Positions 35,556 to 44,492 of a stretch of 49,889 nt of DNA are shown here, piece by piece; within the stretch, counting starts at the first letter, position 1, and each line of letters starts with the position of its first letter. The DNA lies in the NCBI GenBank assembly GCA_964411675.1, contig CAYPLR010000008.1, positions 1 to 49,889 on the forward strand. The letters are read 5' to 3'. The translations under genes and the position numbers were made by a program. This DNA is from JAAYBG01 sp964411675 (GTDB lineage Bacteria > Bacillota_I > Bacilli_A > ML615J-28 > CAG-698). The notes under the pieces were generated by a model. That model did no database searches. It was not told the origin of the DNA and saw nothing but the letters and a program-made list of their open reading frames with translations.

Positions 35556-36468
35556 AAAATTTAAATCAGGTTTTGTTGCTTTAATTGGCCGTCCTAATGT
35601 TGGAAAATCAACGTTTATTAATCAAGTTTTAGGTCGAAAAATATCGATTATTAGCAGCAAACCTCAAACAACTCGAAATCAAATTAGAGGTATTTATACC
35701 ACTGAAAAAGAACAGATCATTTTTATCGATACTCCAGGAATCCATAAACCACAACATGAACTAGGTAATTATATGAACAAAGAATCGATTTCAACATTAT
35801 CTGATGTTGATTTGATTTTATTAATTATTGATGGTACTAGTGATTATGGAAAAGGAGATGAATTTGTTTTAGAACTATTAAAGAAAATTAGTACTCCTGT
35901 TTTTCTTATTGTAAATAAGATTGATTTAATTAAAGATAAAAATCGTTTATTAGAAAATATTGTTCAGTTTCAAAAAAACTTTATGTTTAAAGAAACATTT
36001 TATATTAGTGCTTTACAAGGCGAAAATGTAGAACTACTTGTAAAAAACATTAGTAATCAATTGGATGAAGGTCCTAAATATTATCCAGAAGATCAAATAA
36101 GTGATCATCCTGAAGTATTTGTAATTGGAGAAATCATTCGTGAAAAAGTCTTAACCTTGACAGAACAAGAAGTCCCACATTCGGTAGCCGTGGTTGTCGA
36201 AGACATGAAAAACGATGAGGAAAATCCTGATTTACTGAATATTAGAGCGACTATTTATGTAGAACGCCCTTCTCAAAAAAAGATTATTATTGGCAGTGAA
36301 GGATCTATGATTAAAAAAATTGGAACTTTTGCTAGGAAAGATATTGTAAAAATTGTTGGCCAAAAAGTATATCTTGAATTATGGGTAAAAGTAGAAGAAA
36401 ACTGGCGTAATAAAAAAACGCAATTACGAAAAATGGGTTACTTTTTAGAAGAGCAAAATAAATTTTAA
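35548..36468 (+). CDS. era: GTPase Era
   Basis: 306-residue Era with GTPase domain (GRPNVGKST at 14-22, DTPGIH, NKID) and C-terminal KH domain (IIIGSEGSMIKKIG) that binds the 16S rRNA 3' end. The start MGEKFKSG is chosen because CTGGAGAT lies just upstream; the frame open to 35503 is inside cdd. The start overlaps the cdd end by 8 bases. Confidence 0.96.
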   Translation: MGEKFKSGFVALIGRPNVGKSTFINQVLGRKISIISSKPQTTRNQIRGIYTTEKEQIIFIDTPGIHKPQHELGNYMNKESISTLSDVDLILLIIDGTSDYGKGDEFVLELLKKISTPVFLIVNKIDLIKDKNRLLENIVQFQKNFMFKETFYISALQGENVELLVKNISNQLDEGPKYYPEDQISDHPEVFVIGEIIREKVLTLTEQEVPHSVAVVVEDMKNDEENPDLLNIRATIYVERPSQKKIIIGSEGSMIKKIGTFARKDIVKIVGQKVYLELWVKVEENWRNKKTQLRKMGYFLEEQNKF

Positions 36469-36478
36469 AGGGGAAGCA

Positions 36479-37216
36479 ATGCAATTAGAAGAAGGAATTG
36501 TGATAAAGGCAAATAAATACCAGGAAAACTCGAAAATATTAACAATTATAAGTGCTCAAGGTACTTATACTTGTCTAGCTAGAGCCGCTAGTAATTTGAG
36601 GAGTAAAAATTATAGTTATTCACAAATCTTATCAAAAATAGGTTTTAATATTAGTAAAAGTAAACGAAATTCTTTTGATATTCTAACAACAGGTATGGTT
36701 GTGAATAATTATATTAAAATTAAAGAAAACACTTCTAAATTAGCAAGCGCTTTGGTTATCCTTGATATTACTTATCATTTAAGCGATCATATCGATGATT
36801 TTCCTACTTTATTTCGTTTCTTTGATCTCGTTTTAACAAGATTAGAAAATACCAAATATGAACAATATTATGAAATCATTTTTCGCTTAAAGCTTTTATT
36901 CTTATTAGGAGTAGGACCGACATTTTCAAAATGTATTGCTTGTGGCAAAAGAGAAGATCTACTGTTTTTTGATTTCTATAGCGGAGGAATGAAGTGTAAG
37001 GAATGTAGTGGAGATGAAAAAAAAATATATCGAGGAGATTATATAAAAACATTACAAACATTATATAATACCAAAATAGAACAGATTGATGATGATTTAT
37101 TAGCACAACTACCTAATCACATCAGTATGATTAATGAATTCTTAGATGCTTATTATGAGCATTTTCTTGGTTATGTTAGTAATGCTCGAAGCATTCTCGA
37201 CAAGATTATCAAATAA
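36479..37216 (+). CDS. recO: DNA repair protein RecO
   Basis: 245 residues: N-terminal OB fold (GIVIKANKYQENSKILTI) and a helical C-terminal domain with a zinc site (CIACGK and CKEC). Helps RecR load RecA onto SSB-coated DNA. AAAGGGGAAGC precedes the ATG. In Bacillus, glyQS follows; here a GH9 gene and the rnf operon intervene. Confidence 0.93.
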   Translation: MQLEEGIVIKANKYQENSKILTIISAQGTYTCLARAASNLRSKNYSYSQILSKIGFNISKSKRNSFDILTTGMVVNNYIKIKENTSKLASALVILDITYHLSDHIDDFPTLFRFFDLVLTRLENTKYEQYYEIIFRLKLLFLLGVGPTFSKCIACGKREDLLFFDFYSGGMKCKECSGDEKKIYRGDYIKTLQTLYNTKIEQIDDDLLAQLPNHISMINEFLDAYYEHFLGYVSNARSILDKIIK

Positions 37217-37230
37217 AAAAACAGGGAAAC

Positions 37231-37257
37231 AACAGCTTTTTAAAGGCTGTTTTTTTA
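37231..37257 (+). terminator. Terminator after recO
   Basis: AACAGC / GCTGTT stem extended by weaker pairs around a T/A-rich loop, then eight T. Confidence 0.82.
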
Positions 37258-37267
37258 GTGGGAAACA

Positions 37268-37296
37268 TTTACTTTAATGCGAAAACATTGTATAAT
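37268..37296 (+). promoter_or_regulatory. Promoter of the GH9 gene
   Basis: TTTACT (37268-37273), 17-bp spacer, TATAAT (37291-37296). Confidence 0.65.
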
Positions 37297-37323
37297 AATG
37301 ATATTAAATAGGAGGATAAACCA

Positions 37324-39627
37324 TTGAAAATAGAGGAATTGATAAAGAGTAGTTTTGCTGCTCATAAAGAGATGAAAGATGATTTTTCTAATTGTGCTGA
37401 GAGTCGCTGGCAAGCAAAAAAAGTAAATAAAAGAAAAGTGCTATATGATGGTCAAAGCATAGAAAATGTTACCTTACATGGTCAAGCAACAATCGAAATT
37501 GATGAAACCGTAAAGAAAGAGAACCATAGTAGTCTTTTAATTATCGCAAATACGAAGATTGAAAACATATCACCACGTCCTTCTTGTGGAGTTGTGATTA
37601 ATTTTCCTGAACAAGATTTATCAGAATACAATCGTGTATCTGTTTGGGTATATATTAGTGCTGTAGGATATCATAATTTTTATTTTCACTTTAATTTTGG
37701 GAATACAACAGAAGAAGTTCTTCATGCCCCAAGTTTACTTCCAAATCAATGGAATCATGTTATATGGGAAGTAGATCGCATTCATCGTGATAAAGTAAAG
37801 AAAATAAGCATTACTCCTTTCTTAATGGGATGTCCACCTGAAGCAGAACCTTTGTTGAAAGTATATATTGATGAAGTTGCTGTTGAAAAAGTTGAAGAAG
37901 ATTATGATTTAGGTTGGGAATTACAAGATCGAATTGCTTACTGTCATAGTGGCTTCTTTTACGATGCTGAAAAAATTGCTGTTGTTGGGAAGACAAATAG
38001 TGAGAAATTCTACATTTATAACACTGAAAATAAAATAGTATTTACAGGAAAACCGCAAGAAATAACAACGGAAATTGGTAATTTTCATTTGCTGAATTTC
38101 TCAGAATTTAAAGATTCAGGCGAATATTATTTGCAAATAGATAATAGAAAGACAAATTCTTTTATTATTAATGAAAATCCATATTTATCTTCTATTTGGA
38201 AAAGCATGAATTTCCTTCGCTTATTAAGATGTGGAGAAGATATTCCAGGAGTTCACAATGCTTGTCATTTAAATTGTCGTACAAGTCATGAGGATGGAAG
38301 AAGCGTCCCTAATTTTGGTGGCTGGCACGATGCTGGTGATGTATCACAATTTGAGATATGCACAGCAGAAATGTCACATGCCATTATCGATTTAGCATTG
38401 AAAGTAAAAGGTAGTGATTCAACCTTATATGAACGTCTTTTAGAAGAAGCTAAGGTAGGAATTAATTGGCTGTTAAGAACCAGCTTTGGAGATGGTAGTA
38501 GAGCACTCGCGGTATCTTACCGAATTTGGCGAGACAATGTTCTAAAACCTGACAATCAAACTGTCATTTGTGGATCTGCTGAAAATGGTCCATTTGAAAA
38601 CTTTTGTGCAGCAGCAGCAGAAACACTAGCCTATAAACTATTTAAAGAGGAAGATCCCGTTTTTGCTGATTGGTGTTTAAGGGTTGCTAAGATTGACTTT
38701 TATTATGGCCAAAAGGGATATGAAGAAGGAATTTATACAAGAAGATGGGGACCAAGTATTGTTGCCCAAACCTCAGGAGAAGGCGCACTAGCAGCAGCTG
38801 AATTATATGCCATTACTCAAGAAGAACAATATCTAAACATAGGGTTAAAATATGCTGATGATATTCTTGCTTGTCAACAACAAGACTATCCAAAATGGGA
38901 TAAACCTCTTCGGGGCTTCTTTTATGAAGACCCTCTACATCAATACATATTATCTTATGAACATCGTGGTCATGAACAAACCCCTGTTCAAGGATTAGTG
39001 CGATTATTGGAAGTAGCTCCAAATCATCCTAATTGTACAAAATGGAAAAAAGGATTAGAACTATATAAAGAATATATCTTAGCAACTTGTGATTTAGTAG
39101 AACCTTATAATCTATTACCTGGACATGTTTATGATTTAGATAAAATAAATATTGATCATTTTACAATTGTCCGTACCATAGAAAGTCCAGAAAGAGCATT
39201 AAGTATTTTAAAATCGCAAATTAAAACAGGAATTCAGTTGGCTGATCATGTGTATTTAAGGAAATTTCCAATTGCTGTTACAAGAAGAGGATTTCACGCA
39301 ACATTATTGAGCAAAGTGAAAGCTGTTTCTTTATTAGCACAATATTTTAATGATAAGAAATTGCATCAAGTAGCAATTAATCAATTAGAGTGGATTTTAG
39401 GGAAAAATCCATTTGCTTCTTCAGGAATGTATGGAGAAGGCAATAATTATCATCCATTATATGTAGCATTTTCTGATCAAATGGTTGGAGCTTTACCAGT
39501 TGGAATTCGTACGTATGAAGATTTTGATGCTCCTTATTGGCCTACAATTAATAACGCAGTTTATAAAGAAATATGGGGACATACAACAGGAAAATATCTG
39601 TGGGTTCTTGCTGATTTATTGAAGTAA
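37324..39627 (+). CDS. Cytoplasmic GH9-family glycosidase with N-terminal beta domains
   Basis: 767 residues. Residues about 40-190 form a carbohydrate-binding-like beta sandwich, 203-285 an Ig-like domain typical of GH9 exo-enzymes (CelD_N), and 287-767 the (alpha/alpha)6 GH9 catalytic domain. The nucleophile/base motif reads GGWHDAGD (D336, D339). The usual acid motif NEV is not present: the aligned place reads NNAVYKE, so E749 (in KEIWGHTTG) may serve. No signal peptide or dockerin, so it probably acts inside the cell on imported oligosaccharides, such as cello- or chito-oligomers (inference). It starts with TTG 8 nt after AGGAGG, no nearby ATG competing. Confidence 0.82.
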   Translation: MKIEELIKSSFAAHKEMKDDFSNCAESRWQAKKVNKRKVLYDGQSIENVTLHGQATIEIDETVKKENHSSLLIIANTKIENISPRPSCGVVINFPEQDLSEYNRVSVWVYISAVGYHNFYFHFNFGNTTEEVLHAPSLLPNQWNHVIWEVDRIHRDKVKKISITPFLMGCPPEAEPLLKVYIDEVAVEKVEEDYDLGWELQDRIAYCHSGFFYDAEKIAVVGKTNSEKFYIYNTENKIVFTGKPQEITTEIGNFHLLNFSEFKDSGEYYLQIDNRKTNSFIINENPYLSSIWKSMNFLRLLRCGEDIPGVHNACHLNCRTSHEDGRSVPNFGGWHDAGDVSQFEICTAEMSHAIIDLALKVKGSDSTLYERLLEEAKVGINWLLRTSFGDGSRALAVSYRIWRDNVLKPDNQTVICGSAENGPFENFCAAAAETLAYKLFKEEDPVFADWCLRVAKIDFYYGQKGYEEGIYTRRWGPSIVAQTSGEGALAAAELYAITQEEQYLNIGLKYADDILACQQQDYPKWDKPLRGFFYEDPLHQYILSYEHRGHEQTPVQGLVRLLEVAPNHPNCTKWKKGLELYKEYILATCDLVEPYNLLPGHVYDLDKINIDHFTIVRTIESPERALSILKSQIKTGIQLADHVYLRKFPIAVTRRGFHATLLSKVKAVSLLAQYFNDKKLHQVAINQLEWILGKNPFASSGMYGEGNNYHPLYVAFSDQMVGALPVGIRTYEDFDAPYWPTINNAVYKEIWGHTTGKYLWVLADLLK

Positions 39628-39663
39628 AAAAATTATAAAAAAATAGAAATATTGTTTCGTTTG

Positions 39664-39672
39664 TGATATAAT
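39664..39672 (+). promoter_or_regulatory. Extended -10 of the rnf operon
   Basis: TGATATAAT 29 bp before the rnfC start; no good -35. No terminator is visible after the GH9 gene, so read-through from there is possible. Confidence 0.55.
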
Positions 39673-39701
39673 ATAAAAAGTGTGAAGAACGGAGGATTAA
39701 T

Positions 39702-41003
39702 GTGATTTTTTCAAAAATAAAGGGAGTATATATTAGTGAACATAAGGGTCATAAAGAGTTATCTTCCATGACACCCTATGGAGAGTACTTAAACCCAGAA
39801 TATGTATACATTCCACTTGTTGAACAAGATACAGTTTGTGAAGTGTTAGTCAATGTGGGTGACAAGGTAAAACTGGGACAATTAATTGCAATGAAAAAGG
39901 GGAGATTTTCTTCACCTATTCATGCATCGGTGAGTGGGGAAGTCATTGCAGTAGACACTAAAATGTGGCATAGCTCAGGAAAAATGGTACCAACAATACA
40001 AATTAAAAATGATTTTTTAGAAACAAAAATAGAAAGTATTAAAGAAAACAATGTTTCTGAACTAACGAGTGAACAAATTATTGAGAAAATAAAAGATTGT
40101 GGTATCGTTGGTCTTGGTGGAAGTGGTTTCCCAGCTTATGTAAAGTATATGGGGAATTGCCATATTGATACTGTTATTATCAATGCAGTAGAATGTGAAC
40201 CATATATTAGTGATAATTATACAATTATGAAAAATCAAATGGATGAATTGATCTCCGGAATCAAATATATCATGAGAGCTGTTGATGCTCATAAAGCAGT
40301 ATTAGCAATCAAGAAGAACAAGGTTGAATTAATTAAAAAAATGCAACCATATTTTGATGCGGAACCAGAAATTTCTATGTTTTTTGTGAAAGATGAGTAT
40401 CCAGCTGGTTGGGAAAAATATCTTGTTCAAAGAATTGTTAAGAAAACATATAATGCCTTACCAAGTGAAGTAGGTGCTGTTGTTAATAATGCTGCTACAG
40501 CATTAGCAATTTATAAAGCGGTAACTTATAATATGCCGCTTGTTGAGAAGATGATTACAATTTCAGGAAGAGGACTTAAAAATCCTCAAAATATTTATGT
40601 GAAGATCGGAACCAAACTAAACGACATTATTAAATCGATGGGTGGTTATACCGACGATTTAGGAGAAGCCTATTTTATAGCTGGTGGACCAATGACTGGT
40701 AAAGGTATTCCTTTTGATTCTATGATTGTAAATCGTGCTTTGACAAGTGTAATTGTAATGCCAAAATTAATCGATGACACTGTTTATAGTTGCTTGGGTT
40801 GCGGAAAATGTGTGGAAAGTTGTCCAGCATTTTTATCACCAGTGCAAATTAAAAACGCTTTGGATGCTGGTGACAAAGATCTATTAAAAGAGTATCACGC
40901 AGAAAAATGCATGCAGTGTGGATTGTGTTCTTATATTTGTCCGTCAAGAATTGAATTGACGGAAAGTGTTGGTAAAGCAAAAGCTTTGCTATTAAAGAGG
41001 TAG
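39702..41003 (+). CDS. rnfC: Rnf complex subunit RnfC
   Basis: 433-residue peripheral subunit of the ion-translocating ferredoxin:NAD oxidoreductase. It has the RnfC barrel-sandwich N-terminus, a flavin/NADH-binding part (GLGGSGFPAY at 137-146, NAVECEPY at 161-168) and two [4Fe-4S] motifs (C364, C367, C370, C374 and C403, C406, C409, C413). All expected cofactor residues are present. Starts at GTG 39702, 6 nt after GGAGG; the ATG two bases earlier is followed at once by a stop. Confidence 0.95.
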   Translation: MIFSKIKGVYISEHKGHKELSSMTPYGEYLNPEYVYIPLVEQDTVCEVLVNVGDKVKLGQLIAMKKGRFSSPIHASVSGEVIAVDTKMWHSSGKMVPTIQIKNDFLETKIESIKENNVSELTSEQIIEKIKDCGIVGLGGSGFPAYVKYMGNCHIDTVIINAVECEPYISDNYTIMKNQMDELISGIKYIMRAVDAHKAVLAIKKNKVELIKKMQPYFDAEPEISMFFVKDEYPAGWEKYLVQRIVKKTYNALPSEVGAVVNNAATALAIYKAVTYNMPLVEKMITISGRGLKNPQNIYVKIGTKLNDIIKSMGGYTDDLGEAYFIAGGPMTGKGIPFDSMIVNRALTSVIVMPKLIDDTVYSCLGCGKCVESCPAFLSPVQIKNALDAGDKDLLKEYHAEKCMQCGLCSYICPSRIELTESVGKAKALLLKR

Positions 41004-41007
41004 TATC

Positions 41008-42732
41008 ATGACAGAACAAAGAAGATTTTTATTAGGAAAAGAACCTTTTATTCGTAAAGCGGATAGTAAAAAATATGGTACTGACATTGTTATGCGTGAT
41101 TTGATGCTCGCATTAATTCCTCTCATTTTATTTAGTTGGATAAAAAATGGTTTATTACCCTATATCAATTTGGATGATGTTTCATTTTGGACGATGATTA
41201 AACCACTTGTATTTGTTTTTATTGGCGGTTTTACTAGTTGGTTATTAGAATTTATTACATATAAATACTTTTTTAAAGATAAAGAACCACTTATTAAAGT
41301 AAAAAACTCATTTGCTCCTATTCCTGGAATCATCTTAGCCATGATGCTTTCTGTGAATACACCTATTTGGGTTTTAATAATCGGATGCTTTTTCGCAACC
41401 ATTATTGGAAAAGTCTTATTTGGTGGCTTTGGATATAATGTTTTTAATCCTGCTTTAGTAGGTTATCTATTCATCAGTGCTGCTTATTATGGAGTTATAG
41501 TAAAAAATGGTGGTTTTGCTAACCCAATGGAAGTTGAAATCATGGCGGGAGTAACACCAATGACTAATTTTAGTGCTAACCCTTTAGCAAGTATTGATGT
41601 ATTAGTAGGCTCTTATGGAACATTGGGTGATTTCTTACTAGGAACAATACCAGGATCTTTGGCTGAAACAAGTGCTCTTTTATGCATAGCTGCTTGTATT
41701 TTTTTAGTAGTAAGAAAAGTCATCAAATGGCAAGTACCAGTTATTTATATTGGCACAGTATTCATTCTTACTTATATTATTGGTGCTTTTAATGGCTATG
41801 CTTTGGATCTACGTTACCCTTTGTTTGGAATATTAAGTGGTGGCTTAATGTTTGGTGCAGTATTCATGGCTACAGAACCGGTGACTACTCCTAAAACTCC
41901 AAATGGAAAAATTATTTTTGCATTAGGCTTAGGTGTACTAACAGTCTTATTTAGATATAAGAGTAATATGCCAGAAGGTGTTGCCAGCGCTATCATGGTG
42001 ATGAATCTATTTACTGTTATTATCGATCGCCTTGCTGCGAGAACAAGAATAGAATCGAAAAAATCAAAAATAGCTTTAAGATATGGTATCATCGCATTAT
42101 TATTCATCGGTATCAGTAGTTATCCAATTATTTCATATGCGAATACAGTTAGTTTCACACCAGAAGATGTGGAAGTAGCCAGTGTAAAACAAAATTATAG
42201 TAGTAAAAATTTTGAATATACTACTTATGTAGGCAATAAAAAAGTAATCGTTATTGTTGATTTAAGTGGAAATATTGTTGAAGTGAAAGACAATGCTTAT
42301 CGTTCTGAAGAATACTTAACTGCTTATACCAATGAAATTGCCGCTTTTGAAAAAAATAATTACGCAAAATATCCTTATTTATCGGATGTAAAAGTAGAGG
42401 AGGGCAATACGATTCTAACAATCATTGCTCACCGACCTACCGCATATGGAAAAGATGTTACTTTCCTAGTTACTTTGGATAAGCAAGGAAAGATGATTAA
42501 TTTTTCATCGAACGCCATTGCCCAAGAGTCTTATACCAATTCAAATTATAAAGATTGGAGTGGCATTCATCCAGAAGATGTATTACCTAATGCTATCATT
42601 GAGGGTCAAGATCATTTAGAGGATGTAGAAATTGTTGCAACAGCAACACAAACATCTATTCTATATTTTGAAGTCGCTCGATTAGCCATTGATTATGCAA
42701 ACCAATCGATAGTGAATGGGGAGGTAAAATAA
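41008..42732 (+). CDS. rnfD: Rnf complex subunit RnfD with C-terminal FMN-domain-like extension
   Basis: 574 residues; RnfD is normally about 310-350. Residues 1-380 are the membrane subunit, with FNPALVGYLF, a flavinylation-type site EIMAGVTPM (T183, where relatives have DxxSGAT) and TEPVTTPKTPNG near 289-300. After the last helix (about 358-378) an extra 190 residues resemble RnfG: TAYGKDVTFLVTLDKQGKM parallels NGYGGPIVSLIGINLADDK of RnfG, and EIVATATQTS (541-550) parallels EIISGATVSS. The extension lacks the Ser-Gly of the flavin site, so it may be structural. Topology puts it outside, beside RnfG. Confidence 0.9.
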   Translation: MTEQRRFLLGKEPFIRKADSKKYGTDIVMRDLMLALIPLILFSWIKNGLLPYINLDDVSFWTMIKPLVFVFIGGFTSWLLEFITYKYFFKDKEPLIKVKNSFAPIPGIILAMMLSVNTPIWVLIIGCFFATIIGKVLFGGFGYNVFNPALVGYLFISAAYYGVIVKNGGFANPMEVEIMAGVTPMTNFSANPLASIDVLVGSYGTLGDFLLGTIPGSLAETSALLCIAACIFLVVRKVIKWQVPVIYIGTVFILTYIIGAFNGYALDLRYPLFGILSGGLMFGAVFMATEPVTTPKTPNGKIIFALGLGVLTVLFRYKSNMPEGVASAIMVMNLFTVIIDRLAARTRIESKKSKIALRYGIIALLFIGISSYPIISYANTVSFTPEDVEVASVKQNYSSKNFEYTTYVGNKKVIVIVDLSGNIVEVKDNAYRSEEYLTAYTNEIAAFEKNNYAKYPYLSDVKVEEGNTILTIIAHRPTAYGKDVTFLVTLDKQGKMINFSSNAIAQESYTNSNYKDWSGIHPEDVLPNAIIEGQDHLEDVEIVATATQTSILYFEVARLAIDYANQSIVNGEVK

Positions 42733-43280
42733 TGAAAGAAATGCCGAAAACAATAAAATATAGTTTATTGTTAGTTGTTTTAGGAATTATTGCTGGTGTA
42801 CTACTAGCTTATGTGAATAGCATTACTGCCCCAATTATTGCTGCAAGAAAAGATGCTGAATTAAAAGAAATATTAGAAGAATATTTTGAATGTGATCGAT
42901 TTACTGATGAAACAACAAATTACAACCTAGATAAAGGGATTGAAAAAATCTATTTTGGTTATGTTGAAGGCAAGCTAGAATTAGTTATCTATCAAGCATC
43001 AACAAATGGCTATGGGGGTCCTATTGTATCTTTAATAGGAATCAATCTTGCTGATGATAAATTGGTAGATATTCAAGTAGCTAGTGCCGAAAATGAGACT
43101 GTAGGTATTGGTTCAGAAGTATTAGATCATGATTTTAGTATTGCTGGTGAAAGTATTAATGATTATTCTTTCGAAATTATATCAGGAGCAACCGTATCAT
43201 CAAATGCTGTTAAAAATAATCTGATTGTTGTTATCAAACACTATACAGAGAATAAAAGCTTGTTTGGGAAAGCTTCTTAG
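42732..43280 (+). CDS. rnfG: Rnf complex subunit RnfG (FMN-binding)
   Basis: 182 residues: one N-terminal helix (about 11-30) and an external FMN-binding domain. Flavinylation motif EIISGATV with T154 as expected flavin-bearing residue; the usual leading Asp is Glu148. Passes electrons between RnfD and the RnfA/E cluster. TAATG overlap with rnfD (stop and start share the A), GAGGT site. Confidence 0.94.
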   Translation: MKEMPKTIKYSLLLVVLGIIAGVLLAYVNSITAPIIAARKDAELKEILEEYFECDRFTDETTNYNLDKGIEKIYFGYVEGKLELVIYQASTNGYGGPIVSLIGINLADDKLVDIQVASAENETVGIGSEVLDHDFSIAGESINDYSFEIISGATVSSNAVKNNLIVVIKHYTENKSLFGKAS

Positions 43281-43289
43281 GTGTTCATT

Positions 43290-43919
43290 ATGACAAAATT
43301 ACAAAACTTTACAAAAGGGATTTTAAAAGAAAATCCAATACTAGTTTCTGTTTTAGGTCTTTGCCCTACATTGGCGATTACAAAATCAGTAGAAAATGCA
43401 TTAGGAATGGGAATTGCTATTTTGTTTGTATTAGTATTTTCTAATTTGATTATTTCTTTGATTCGAAATATTGTTCCCAATGAAATTAGAATTCCTATGT
43501 TCATTGTTGTAATTGCTACTTTAGTAACTTTAGTAGATATGTTGATGGCAGCTTTCTTACCAACTCTTCATGAAAGCTTAGGAATATTTATTCCATTAAT
43601 TGTTGTAAATTGTATTATATTAGGACGTGCAGAAGCCTATGCATCTAAAAACAAACCCCTTGATAGTATTATAGATGGTGCTGGTATGGCGATAGGATAT
43701 ACTCTTGTATTAATTATTATTTCTTTGATTCGTGAATTCCTTGCTAGTGGTACGATTACCATTTGGGGAGATTTACATTTAACTGTTAATCCTGAGAAAT
43801 CAGCACAGGTTTTTACAAGTTTTTTTGTAAGCCCAGCAGGAGCATTTATCATTCTAGGATTGTTACTAGGGACTGTTGTAGCAATTCGTAATCAGAAAAA
43901 AGAGGTGAAAAAGCAATGA
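43290..43919 (+). CDS. rnfE: Rnf complex subunit RnfE
   Basis: 209-residue six-helix membrane subunit of the Rnf/NqrD type, with LGLCPTLAITKSVENALGMG and NCIILGRAEAYA carrying the cysteines that with RnfA hold the intramembrane [2Fe-2S] cluster. ATG 43290 is chosen over an in-frame GTG at 43281 because AGGTG lies 6 nt before it. Overlaps rnfA by 4 bases. Confidence 0.94.
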   Translation: MTKLQNFTKGILKENPILVSVLGLCPTLAITKSVENALGMGIAILFVLVFSNLIISLIRNIVPNEIRIPMFIVVIATLVTLVDMLMAAFLPTLHESLGIFIPLIVVNCIILGRAEAYASKNKPLDSIIDGAGMAIGYTLVLIIISLIREFLASGTITIWGDLHLTVNPEKSAQVFTSFFVSPAGAFIILGLLLGTVVAIRNQKKEVKKQ

Positions 43920-44491
43920 AAGAAATCTTAACACTTGCTTTTAGCGCAATACTTATCCAAAATGTTCTTTTATCTCGCTTTCTTGGTACTTGTCCATTTA
44001 TGGGTGTTTCTAATAAACGCTCTTCAGCTGTAGGAATGGGATTATCTGTAGTTTTTGTTATCACATTGTCAAGTGTTATTTCATGGGCACTATATAATTA
44101 TGTTTTAGTGGTTTTTGAAATGACTTATATGAAAACCATTATCTTCATTTTGGTTATTGCAGCTTTAGTACAAATTATTGAAATGTTTGTGAAGAAAGTA
44201 TCCCCATCATTATATCGAAGCCTAGGAATCTATTTACCATTAATTACTACCAACTGTGCTGTTTTAGGTATGGCGACAATTGTGGGTAGTGAAGAATATA
44301 CGTTATTAACTGCTTTTGTATTTTCATTTGCTTCTGCAGTAGGATTCCTATTAGTCATGTATATTTTTGCGACATTACGAGAAAGAATTGATAACGGAAA
44401 TGTTCCAAAACCTTTTAGAGGAGTTCCGATTGCTTTGATTAGTGCAGGAATAATGGCGATGATTTTCGCGAAATTTGCGGGGGTAATCTAA
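43916..44491 (+). CDS. rnfA: Rnf complex subunit RnfA
   Basis: 191-residue six-helix subunit paired with RnfE in inverted topology. FLGTCPFMGVS and TTNCAVLGMA provide the cluster cysteines. Full family length. GAGGTG ribosome binding site, ATGA overlap with rnfE. Confidence 0.95.
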   Translation: MKEILTLAFSAILIQNVLLSRFLGTCPFMGVSNKRSSAVGMGLSVVFVITLSSVISWALYNYVLVVFEMTYMKTIIFILVIAALVQIIEMFVKKVSPSLYRSLGIYLPLITTNCAVLGMATIVGSEEYTLLTAFVFSFASAVGFLLVMYIFATLRERIDNGNVPKPFRGVPIALISAGIMAMIFAKFAGVI

Positions 44492-44492
44492 A

